A stretch of DNA of 64,000 nt from the NCBI RefSeq assembly GCF_039541875.1, contig NZ_BAABHB010000001.1:62001-126000 (forward strand). The letters are read 5' to 3'. Each line of letters begins with the position of its first letter. Position 1 is the stretch's first letter. A program made the translations under genes and the position numbers. Under the pieces are notes generated by a model, which saw only the letters and a list, made by a program, of their open reading frames with translations, had not been told where the DNA came from and did not search any database. This DNA is from Nibrella viscosa (GTDB lineage Bacteria; Bacteroidota; Bacteroidia; Cytophagales; Spirosomataceae). Below, piece after piece: positions 24,843-32,307 of the stretch.

Positions 24843-25622
24843 ATGTTAGTGATGAACACCCCGACTTCTTCTTCAGATAAGACGTATATTCTGGTTCATG
24901 GTGCCTGGTACGGTGGTGGCTGGTGCTGGCATAAAGTAGTGCCTCTGTTAGAAAGCAGGGGATATGCAGTTATACCTGTTGATTTACCGGGATATGGGCA
25001 GGATACCACACCGGCCGCCAGTGTAACGCTGGATGATTATGTGACAACGGTTCTGGATGTTGCCGGTTCTGTAAAGGGAAAGGTGGTGCTGGTAGGCCAT
25101 TCATTGGGAGGGGCCGTGATTTCGCAGGCCAGTGAGTTTTTGGGACCAGAGAAAGCAGAAAAACTCGTATACGTGGATGCCTTTTTGTTGAGGAATGGAG
25201 AGTCAATTCTGGCCCAGGTTCAACAACTGGCTGAAGCCAGCAAAGCAGCGCCGGAACCTGCTGCGGAACAACTGGCAGCTGATTACCTGATTTTCTCTGA
25301 TGACCAGAAGACCTGCCTGGTCGATCCGGCGAGGATGCAGGAGGTATTTTGCCACGATGCTCCGGCAGAGGATGTGGCCTTAGCCAAAGCCAATCTGCGT
25401 TGGCAACCCGTAGCCGGGCTGGCTACCCCGATCAGCGTAACAGATGAGCGGTATGGGGTTATTCCTAAAGTGTACATTCGTTGTACCAAATCCAGAGACC
25501 TGGACCGGCGAAGTATTGTGCAGCATGTGCCTTGCCAACAGGTATTTGAACTACCCAGTAGCCATTCTCCTTTCTTCTCTATGCCGGACAGGTTAGCGGC
25601 TATTTTAGAAGAGGTGTATTGA
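24843..25622 (+). CDS. Alpha/beta hydrolase, salicylate-esterase/EstC-like
   Basis: A 259-residue cytoplasmic alpha/beta hydrolase. YILVHGAWYGGGWCWHKVVP forms the oxyanion hole, VVLVGHSLGGAVISQ the nucleophile elbow (Ser of GHSLG), YVDAFLLRNGESI a typical lid start, and SSHSPFFSMPD the catalytic His near the C-terminus. These features match the plant MeSA-esterase-like family common in bacteria, whose members cleave small esters or act on nitriles; the substrate is unknown. The start may be 24843 or the ATG at 24852 three codons on. A -7 box lies just upstream and an AraC regulator gene precedes it. Confidence 0.85.
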   Translation: MLVMNTPTSSSDKTYILVHGAWYGGGWCWHKVVPLLESRGYAVIPVDLPGYGQDTTPAASVTLDDYVTTVLDVAGSVKGKVVLVGHSLGGAVISQASEFLGPEKAEKLVYVDAFLLRNGESILAQVQQLAEASKAAPEPAAEQLAADYLIFSDDQKTCLVDPARMQEVFCHDAPAEDVALAKANLRWQPVAGLATPISVTDERYGVIPKVYIRCTKSRDLDRRSIVQHVPCQQVFELPSSHSPFFSMPDRLAAILEEVY

Positions 25623-25627
25623 ACCCT

Positions 25628-25781
25628 GCTCGCTGCTCGTCACGCTCGTCCGCGTTTGTAACGCGAGATGGGTAAGGTTAACGTCTGTGACGCGATAATT
25701 AACTCGCATTACAAATGCGCACCTCGCCCGTCTCGCTTTACAAACGCGAACGAGCGTGAACGAGCGTGACGAGCAGCGAGC
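25628..25781. repeat. Palindromic intergenic repeat, copy C (~154-bp near-perfect palindrome)
   Basis: The outer 21 bases GCTCGCTGCTCGTCACGCTCG (25628-25648) pair perfectly with 25761-25781, and inner arms containing CGCGTTTGTAACGCGAGA pair with TCTCGCTTTACAAACGCG. The right arm carries one extra 10-base GAACGAGCGT unit. It begins 6 bases after the hydrolase stop and would form a long cruciform or strong RNA hairpin. Confidence 0.85.
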
Positions 25782-25835
25782 GTCAAAAATGGCAAGGTGC
25801 AATAATGAATATCGGTGAAAACAGACCTGATTCGC

Positions 25836-25843
25836 TAACTTTG
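25836..25843 (+). promoter_or_regulatory. Candidate -7 box TAACTTTG
   Basis: Exact match to TAnnTTTG 32 bases before the M1 aminopeptidase ATG, just beyond the palindromic repeat. A -33 element is not obvious. Confidence 0.5.
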
Positions 25844-25875
25844 GAGGATATTGCCACGGGCAACGCTCCAACTAT

Positions 25876-28485
25876 ATGGTCTGTTTCTATACTATTCCAA
25901 AAGCAGGTAACTCCCTTTTTCGGTGGCTGCCGCTTCTTTTTTTAGTTCTCACCTCTGCCTGTACCCAAAAAATGACGCCGGTTAAAGGACCCGCCGTAGA
26001 GTCCGGCGTGTCGCAGGAACTGGCGAAGTACCGGAAACAGACCCTGAGTCGGCTCGGCTATTCGCTGCAGTTTGGGATTCCTGCCGGAAAAGAGCAACCG
26101 ATTCCCGCTTCGGAAACTATTACGTTTCACTGGCAGGCGGGCAAGGCTCCGGTACAGATCGACTTTAAAGAGCAACGGGACCACCTGCATAGCGTATCGG
26201 TCAACGGCCGTGAGATTCCGGTTGTTTTTGAAAGTGAGCATATCCTGATTGCCCCGGCCTATCTGAAACCGGGTGCAAACCAGGTCAGCATTCGCTTTAC
26301 GGCGGGCGATCTGTCGCTGAACCGCAACGAGGAGTACCTGTACACCCTGCTGGTGCCCGACCGCGCCCGTACCCTCTTCCCCTGCTTCGACCAGCCCGAC
26401 CTGAAAGCGTCCTTCACGCTCACCCTCGCTGTGCCTGAAAACTGGCAGGCCATGAGCAACGGGGCCGTGCAGGATTCCAGCCGGCAGGGCAACCAGACCC
26501 GTATCCGCTTTGCGCCGTCCGATACTATCAGCACCTACCTGTTCTCGTTTGTGGCCGGCAAGTTCGAGCGGGTCACAAAGACGCTGAACGGCCGGACTAT
26601 GCACTTCCTCCACCGGGAAACCGATCCGGAGAAGATTCGCCTGAGTATGGAGCCCATCTTCCAGATCCATGCCGATGCGCTAACGTTTCTCGAAGCATAT
26701 ACCCAAATCCCTTACCCATTCCGGAAGTTTGATTTTGTGGCTATTCCGGATTTTCAATACGGCGGCATGGAGCATGTGGGGGCGATCCAGTATAAGGCAG
26801 CGAACCTGTTTCTGGACGGTGGTGCCACGCGGGATCAGAAAATCAGTCGGGTCACGCTGCTCGCCCACGAAACGGCACATATGTGGTTTGGCGATCTGGT
26901 GACCATGCGGTGGTTCAACGATGTGTGGACCAAAGAAGTGTTTGCCAATTTTATTGCCGATAAGATTTCACAGGTGAGCCTGGCGGATTCCAACTACGAC
27001 CTGGAGTTCCTGATTGCGCACTTCCCGGCCGCGTACGACGTCGACCGCACCGAAGGCGCTAACCCCATCGGGCAGCCGCTGGCTAATCTGCAGGAGGCCG
27101 GCACGCTGTACGGGGGCATTATCTATCACAAGGCTCCCATTATGATGCGGCAGTTGGAGCGGCTGATGGGCAAAGACGCGCTCCGCAACGGCCTGCGCGA
27201 GTACCTGAAGAAATACGCCTACGGCAACGCGTCCTGGGCCGACCTGATCGCCATTCTGGACACCTACACCCCCGCCGATCTGAACGACTGGAACCATGTC
27301 TGGGTCAACGAAACCGGTCGGCCCCGCTTCGACTACCGGCTGGAGATGAGCAACAACAAAATCTCGCAGTTCGTTATTTCGCAGAAAGGCGAAGAGGGTT
27401 CCGCCCGTATCTGGCCGCAATTGTTTGAAGTGGCGCTGGTGTACCCCGACCGGGTCGAGGAGCTTACGGTGAATATGCGTCGGTCGCAGGTAACGCTTAG
27501 CGAGGCCGTGGGTAAAGAGAAGCCCCTGTTTGTGCTGTTCAACTCCTCCGGGCAGGGCTACGGCCTGTTTCCGGTTGATCCGGCGATGGTGCCGCATGTA
27601 GCCAGTCTGAAAAATCCCGTGATGCGGGCGGCTGCGTACATTACACTTTATGAGAACATGCTCAGCGGGCAACTCATTACGCCGGATAAACTGCTTGCCA
27701 CCTATCAGGCTCTGCTCCCCCACGAACCGGAAGAACTGAACCTGCGGCTGCTGACCAGCCAGCTTTCCAATCTTTTCTGGCGTTATAGCCGTCCGGAAAA
27801 CCGGCCATCGCTGGCGCTGCAACTGGAGAAGGCTTTCTGGCAGGCGATGGAAAACGAACCGGCTCCCAACAAAAAGAAATTGTTGTTTCAGGGCTACCAG
27901 AGCATCGCCTTCAGCCGCGAAGCCCAGGACCGGCTATTCACCATCTGGCAGGAGCAGAAAGCACCGGCGGGCGTTCGGCTGACCGAAGACGATTATACCG
28001 CCCTGGCGCTTACCCTGGCCGTCCGTGACTATCCCGTAACGGGGCTGCTGCTGCAACAGGCCGACCGCATCAACAATCCGGACCGCAAAAAACGACTGCT
28101 GTTTATGATTCCCGCGCTATCGTCCGATATGCAGGTGCGCGATGCCTTCTTCGCTTCCCTGAAAGACGAAAAGAATCGGGAGCGCGAAGCCTGGGTAACG
28201 GCGGCTTTGGGGTATCTGCACCATCCGTTGCGGGCCACCACCTCGGTCCGGTACCTGCGCGAAAGCCTCGACCTGCTGGAAGAAATCCAGCGCACCGGCG
28301 ACATCTTCTTTCCGGAATCCTGGCTACGGTCGACGCTGAGTGCCTACCAATCACCGGAGGTGGCTACGCTGGTGCGTACCTTTCTGAAGGAGCGGCCTGG
28401 TTTTAATCCCCGCCTGAGGGCTAAACTGCTGCAAGCGGCTGATAGTCCATTCCGGGCTGCCCGGTTGTTGTACAAAGCGGAGTAG
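25876..28485 (+). CDS. M1-family zinc aminopeptidase lipoprotein
   Basis: An 869-residue metallopeptidase removing N-terminal residues from peptides, anchored as a lipoprotein (LVLTSAC, C29). The N-terminal beta domain ends before the catalytic core; GGMEH (296-300) is the exopeptidase motif, HETAH (331-335) binds zinc with E354 of WTKEVFAN as third ligand, and MWFGDLVTM lies between. An all-alpha C-terminal ERAP1-like domain (~560-869) is present. Length and order match bacterial M1 enzymes. Its promoter lies immediately downstream of the large palindrome. It faces the periplasm or cell surface, probably serving peptide scavenging. Confidence 0.93.
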   Translation: MVCFYTIPKAGNSLFRWLPLLFLVLTSACTQKMTPVKGPAVESGVSQELAKYRKQTLSRLGYSLQFGIPAGKEQPIPASETITFHWQAGKAPVQIDFKEQRDHLHSVSVNGREIPVVFESEHILIAPAYLKPGANQVSIRFTAGDLSLNRNEEYLYTLLVPDRARTLFPCFDQPDLKASFTLTLAVPENWQAMSNGAVQDSSRQGNQTRIRFAPSDTISTYLFSFVAGKFERVTKTLNGRTMHFLHRETDPEKIRLSMEPIFQIHADALTFLEAYTQIPYPFRKFDFVAIPDFQYGGMEHVGAIQYKAANLFLDGGATRDQKISRVTLLAHETAHMWFGDLVTMRWFNDVWTKEVFANFIADKISQVSLADSNYDLEFLIAHFPAAYDVDRTEGANPIGQPLANLQEAGTLYGGIIYHKAPIMMRQLERLMGKDALRNGLREYLKKYAYGNASWADLIAILDTYTPADLNDWNHVWVNETGRPRFDYRLEMSNNKISQFVISQKGEEGSARIWPQLFEVALVYPDRVEELTVNMRRSQVTLSEAVGKEKPLFVLFNSSGQGYGLFPVDPAMVPHVASLKNPVMRAAAYITLYENMLSGQLITPDKLLATYQALLPHEPEELNLRLLTSQLSNLFWRYSRPENRPSLALQLEKAFWQAMENEPAPNKKKLLFQGYQSIAFSREAQDRLFTIWQEQKAPAGVRLTEDDYTALALTLAVRDYPVTGLLLQQADRINNPDRKKRLLFMIPALSSDMQVRDAFFASLKDEKNREREAWVTAALGYLHHPLRATTSVRYLRESLDLLEEIQRTGDIFFPESWLRSTLSAYQSPEVATLVRTFLKERPGFNPRLRAKLLQAADSPFRAARLLYKAE

Positions 28486-28579
28486 CGGCAGGATAGGTTG
28501 TCCCTGGCCGTTTTCAAGGATTATCGTTATCTTTATATCCACTGCCGGAAACTTCATTCGGTAGAAAGATCATTACGCT

Positions 28580-29047
28580 ATGGAAACGCCTTATCATGAT
28601 TTAATTGAGGAGTATCAATCGGAAGACATAATGTCGGTAAACCATTCCCGGATTATCCACCGTATGAGTGTGGCGCTTAACCGCTATGAAGATCAATTTG
28701 ATATTCTCCCTGAACTTGAATTAGAGCTTTCTACCGGCAAGTGTAAGCCGGATGTGTCGGTCTTTCCAAAAATGCCGGTCGATTGGCTGAATGATATTGT
28801 TTATTATAATCAGCCCCCCATTATTGCTATTGAAATATTATCTCCCAGACAGGCGCTCAACGAACTTACTGATAAAGCATATAAGCAGTGCTTTCCGGCT
28901 GGCGTACAAACGGTGTGGTTAATCATTCCGGTGCTGCAGGTGATCCATATCCTGTTGCCGGACGGCTCAAAACGGATTTTTAGCGAGGGTTTATTAATCG
29001 ACCCAGTTACAAGTATCGAGCTTAATCTGGCTTATATCTTCAAATAA
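28580..29047 (+). CDS. Uma2-family (DUF820) restriction-endonuclease-fold protein
   Basis: A 155-residue protein with the Uma2 layout: an N-terminal helical part (VNHSRIIHRMSVALNRYED), PELELELSTGKCKPDVSVF with the catalytic Asp, IIAIEILSPRQALNELTDKA with the acid of the E-x-x motif, and VQTVWLIIPVLQVIHILLPDG. This is a PD-(D/E)xK nuclease fold, very abundant in cyanobacteria and Bacteroidota, without a settled role. The gene looks more AT-rich than its neighbours, suggesting recent arrival (not computed). Its stop overlaps the end of the convergent regulator gene by 8 bp. Confidence 0.8.
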   Translation: METPYHDLIEEYQSEDIMSVNHSRIIHRMSVALNRYEDQFDILPELELELSTGKCKPDVSVFPKMPVDWLNDIVYYNQPPIIAIEILSPRQALNELTDKAYKQCFPAGVQTVWLIIPVLQVIHILLPDGSKRIFSEGLLIDPVTSIELNLAYIFK

Positions 29048-29966
29048 GGTCTTCGGGATTTGTCCGGATTTCCAGCCGATAGCCTACACCATGCACGGCG
29101 GCAAGCCGGACAGATGAATCGGCCTGCAGGAGCTTGCGCAGGCGGGAGACAAAAACATCGACGCTGCGGCCGACAATGATGCCCTCGTCTTCCCAAACGG
29201 ATTTAAGAATATACTCCCGCTCCAGCACCTGGTTAGGATGGCAGACAAACAGGTGCAGCAACTTAGCCTCGCGGTACGTCAACTCGTGCCGGATGGCACC
29301 GGAAAGCAGCGTTTGGTTCGCTGGGTCGAAGCTGGAACTGCCAAATCGCAGGAGCTGGGGTTCTGCGGCAGCTACTACCGGAGCAACGGCGACCTCGCCG
29401 GTGGGTACCGCTTTTCGCCAGACGGTATAAGCCACGCCGGCCAGAAGACTGCCGACCGCCAGTGCCCACCAGATCGACGTCTGGGGTGGAGCGGCTTCGG
29501 GAGCGGCAAAGGTTACATTAAGGGTATAACAGCCGAGTTGCTGGTCACGGCCTCCGCAGGGTACAGGGTCTTTTCCGCTGAGGTCGCGCACTGTATAGCC
29601 CAACTGTAGTTCGCCGTTGGCACAATCCAAGACCGCAACGTTGTAGGGGATATTGATTTCATGCAGGGCAAAGGACTCCTGGAGCAGGGCCGGTAAGGTC
29701 TCGTAGGTAAAGGCTCGTTCCAGCCGAACGGCAAAGGTATGGTCGTCTGCCTGCTGAACGGGCGGAATGCGGGTGGTAGAGTCCCCGGCATTACGTAGGA
29801 GGTGGTGTGCGGTACGCCGGAGGGCCAGATTGGCTTTTTCGGCAAAGCGGTAATTGTCGGTGGTGGTGGGTGTTAGTTGAATAAACAGCGGCAATAGAAA
29901 GCAGACCGGCAGAACGCCGATGATTCCGAGTAGTGGGCGGTACAGTAGGCTGGCGGCTTTTTTCAT
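29040..29966 (-). CDS. Membrane-bound one-component regulator with C-terminal OmpR-type winged helix
   Basis: A 308-residue protein with start at 29966 (MKKAASLLYRPLL); upstream codons read through a repeat. A first transmembrane segment (residues ~10-30) is followed by ~140 periplasmic residues containing two or three Cys, a second segment (SIWWALAVGSLLAGVAYTVW, ~175-195) and a cytoplasmic winged helix (FDPANQTLLSGAIRHELTYR, ILKSVWEDEGIIVGRSVDVF, RLRKLLQADSSVRLAAVHGV, GYRLEI). The domain order is the reverse of ToxR, where the DNA-binding part is N-terminal. It probably senses a periplasmic or envelope cue and binds DNA from the membrane. Two small secreted proteins are encoded just upstream. 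Confidence 0.85.
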   Translation of the reverse strand: MKKAASLLYRPLLGIIGVLPVCFLLPLFIQLTPTTTDNYRFAEKANLALRRTAHHLLRNAGDSTTRIPPVQQADDHTFAVRLERAFTYETLPALLQESFALHEINIPYNVAVLDCANGELQLGYTVRDLSGKDPVPCGGRDQQLGCYTLNVTFAAPEAAPPQTSIWWALAVGSLLAGVAYTVWRKAVPTGEVAVAPVVAAAEPQLLRFGSSSFDPANQTLLSGAIRHELTYREAKLLHLFVCHPNQVLEREYILKSVWEDEGIIVGRSVDVFVSRLRKLLQADSSVRLAAVHGVGYRLEIRTNPEDLI

Positions 29967-29989
29967 GATGAGGTTGGGAGAAGAAGGGA

Positions 29990-30064
29990 AGGTTTCACGC
30001 AAAGACGCCAAGGCGCAAAACGGTTCAGGGATCTTATGCACCTTAGCCCCTTTGCGTGAAACCT
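29990..30064. repeat. 75-bp inverted-repeat element (CGCAAAG-type)
   Basis: AGGTTTCACGCAAAG at 29990-30004 is the exact reverse complement of 30050-30064; the interior carries GACGCCAAGGCGCAAAA. It lies between the small secreted protein gene and the winged-helix regulator gene. I recall similar CGCAAAG repeats from other Bacteroidota genomes but cannot confirm this. It may be a non-autonomous element. Confidence 0.7.
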
Positions 30065-30065
30065 A

Positions 30066-30524
30066 TCAACAACCCTGGCCCGGCGGCACCAGCCACAGCC
30101 AGATTATATTGACCCTCACAATGCGCTTTGCCGCTTTATAGGCGGGGCTGACCGGCTCAATAACCAGATTATCGCCGGGTATGGCCCGAACAAGCGCCCG
30201 GTAAATATCCAATTCGTAAAACACCTCATTGCTGTCAATATTGTCGATGCTTACACTTGTTCCACCGCGTTGGCGATAGATACGGAATGGGATACAAGCC
30301 GGTTCGGCAGATTCCGGATAGTTGGCTACCAACCGGAGCATACCCCGGCTGCGTACCGAAAAGAGGGCATACTCCAATGGCCTGTTGTTCAGCAGCAGCG
30401 ATGTGGAGGCCGGCAGGCTGAGGTTATCGTCGCCCGGCCGGCTGTGTTTCGCCCAGGCCACATGGGCAATGCTGGTTGGCCAAACCCACGCAAAGGTAGC
30501 GATCAGGAACAGGGCTGTTTTCAT
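30066..30524 (-). CDS. Small secreted protein of unknown function
   Basis: A 152-residue protein with a signal peptide (MKTALFLIATFAWVWPTSIA). The mature part has strands such as LSLPASTSLLLNNRPLEYAL, SVRSRGMLRLVANYPES and an RALVRAIPGDNLVIEPVSP segment. No family is recognised. It overlaps the upstream gene by four bases (ATGA), so the pair is translationally coupled. The membrane-bound winged-helix gene follows beyond the 75-bp element, suggesting a small regulatory unit in which these proteins may be ligand or target. Confidence 0.6.
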   Translation of the reverse strand: MKTALFLIATFAWVWPTSIAHVAWAKHSRPGDDNLSLPASTSLLLNNRPLEYALFSVRSRGMLRLVANYPESAEPACIPFRIYRQRGGTSVSIDNIDSNEVFYELDIYRALVRAIPGDNLVIEPVSPAYKAAKRIVRVNIIWLWLVPPGQGC

Positions 30525-30931
30525 TGCACCAGTATTTCGTTGTGGGGTAAGGCGTAGCGGTCGTCGAGCGTTAACAGAACAATATAGTCACCTTTCCGGC
30601 ATTTTGCCAAAACCTGCTGAATATCAACCTGCCGAAGGCTTTCTTTTGAATAAAGCAGTAAAGTTTTGGTGTCCTTGTCGCGGATGGCCACCTGGAACGA
30701 CAGTTGCTCCACCTTTTTGCTCTCGGTAGGGGATAAATCGACCGTATGCAGCGTCAACGGCCCGGTGGCAGTGGCCGATACAACGCACTTACCGGTTGGG
30801 GTGTATGCATTAACCACCATTTTGTTGCCCAGAAAGGCCGCCGAACAGTGCGTAAAGGTGCCCTGCCCGCAGCACAGGCCAGATAGCAGGCAACTACCCA
30901 GGAAAAGGACAAATAGACTGGCAATTTTCAT
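30521..30931 (-). CDS. Small secreted Cys-containing protein of unknown function
   Basis: Start set at 30931 (MKIASLFVLFLGSCLLSGLCC), giving a 136-residue product with a signal peptide or lipoprotein-like leader; the 51 codons upstream show no signal and are rejected. The mature part has HCSAAFLGNKMVVNAYTPTG, KVEQLSFQVAIRDKDTKTLL and a C-terminal YIVLLTLDDRYALPHNEILV. Several cysteines may form disulfides. No family is recognised. It is the first gene of the coupled pair with the following 152-residue protein. Confidence 0.6.
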   Translation of the reverse strand: MKIASLFVLFLGSCLLSGLCCGQGTFTHCSAAFLGNKMVVNAYTPTGKCVVSATATGPLTLHTVDLSPTESKKVEQLSFQVAIRDKDTKTLLLYSKESLRQVDIQQVLAKCRKGDYIVLLTLDDRYALPHNEILVQ

Positions 30932-31119
30932 TTTCTTCGTTTGTTTGGTACAACGAAGCGAATGTAGAATGCAGGCCGGCAAGTGCCGGTAAAGGCTTGT
31001 AAAACCTTGTAAAGGAATTGTAAAACCTTTGTTTTGGGCAGCAGCGCCCGGTATAGCCCGTTTGCAAACCCGGTACCAACTCACCGGACTGGTTTTGGAG
31101 CCCCGCCCGGGAGGAGCGG

Positions 31120-32151
31120 TTACGAGGCAGCCGTATTGGCCGACTGGTAGATGCGGTCGACAATGTCCATCAGGGTAGCTCCCTGCCCGGCAGTACAGAC
31201 ATTGGATGGCTTGCCCTGGCAGGCGTCCAGAAAGGCTAGGGTGTTCTTTAGCTGGATGTCTTCCGGTGCCAGATAGGGAAAGTGAATATCGGCCAGTTCG
31301 CCGGCCACCTCGGTATGGAGCGTAAACGGGAACAGGCTGACCCCACCCCGGCTGCCGAAGATTTCCAGATTCCGGTCTTTATCGGCCTGGTTATTCAGGG
31401 CAAAAGAAGCCGACAGCATAATGGACACGTTGCCGGAGAACGACAGGTATGCCATACAGGCATCTTCTACCTCAAACGTGCCGGGGTCCCAGGCACCCAT
31501 CAGCCCTTTGCCGCCGGTTTTGCCGATCAAATCATAGGTATTGCCCAGCACCTGAATCGGCGGAGTATAATCGAAGGCGCAAAGCGCCAGGTCGAGTACG
31601 TGAACCCCCAGGTCCATCAGCGCCCCACCGCCCTGCATGGCCCTGTTGGTGAAATAGCCCCAGCCCGGTATGCCTCGCCGGCGCAGAAACCAGGCCCTGA
31701 TGTGGTAAATATCGCCCAGCCGCCCTTCCTCTTTACAGCGCATCAGGAGCGCCCACTCCGGCGTTTGCCGCAGTTGCAGATTATAAGCCAGCGTCAAACC
31801 AGCCTGCGCAGCCCGCTCTGCCATCTCGCGGGCTTCGGCGGCCGTCAGGGCCGGGGGCTTTTCGCAAAAAACATGACAGCCCTGGGCTAGTGCCTGCATG
31901 GTGTATGCATAATGCAGACTGTTGGGAGTACAGATCACCACTACATTGGGCGAACACTGCCGGTACATGTCGGCCGCATCAGCAAAGGCGTGCGGAATAT
32001 GGTGTTTGTCGGCCAGGGCGCGGGCTTTGGTAAGGTCGCGGCTGCAAACGGCAACAATTTCTGCCAGACCGGCAAGTTGCTGCATGGCCGGAATATGGTT
32101 TTTGTCGGCAATACTGCCCCCACCGATAACGGCGACCCGAAAAAGAGACAT
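31120..32151 (-). CDS. Gfo/Idh/MocA-family NAD(P)-dependent oxidoreductase
   Basis: Start set at 32151 (MSLFRVAVIGGGSIADKNH); the open frame continues far upstream without coding appearance. The 343-residue product has the Rossmann fold (VAVIGGGSIADKNHIPA), the conserved NVVVICTPNSLHYAYTMQAL and CHVFCEKPPALTAAEAREMA with the catalytic Lys of EKP, and a C-terminal alpha/beta domain with GGGALMDLGVHVLDLAL. These enzymes oxidise or reduce sugars, inositols and amino-sugar derivatives. It is cytoplasmic, and the sugar is unknown. The gene stands alone and divergent from the DUF2339 gene. Confidence 0.9.
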   Translation of the reverse strand: MSLFRVAVIGGGSIADKNHIPAMQQLAGLAEIVAVCSRDLTKARALADKHHIPHAFADAADMYRQCSPNVVVICTPNSLHYAYTMQALAQGCHVFCEKPPALTAAEAREMAERAAQAGLTLAYNLQLRQTPEWALLMRCKEEGRLGDIYHIRAWFLRRRGIPGWGYFTNRAMQGGGALMDLGVHVLDLALCAFDYTPPIQVLGNTYDLIGKTGGKGLMGAWDPGTFEVEDACMAYLSFSGNVSIMLSASFALNNQADKDRNLEIFGSRGGVSLFPFTLHTEVAGELADIHFPYLAPEDIQLKNTLAFLDACQGKPSNVCTAGQGATLMDIVDRIYQSANTAAS

Positions 32152-32307
32152 AAGCGTGCTGGATGAATCAGTCGGTAAATCAATGCAAGCTAATCGGTAT
32201 TTTGTACGATTCAACCGGACGATTACGCACCTCATTGAAAAGTTGGTGCTATCTTTCTGATAATTAATCATCTTTGCCCGTCCTGAATACCTAACTCTGT
32301 CTGTGGT

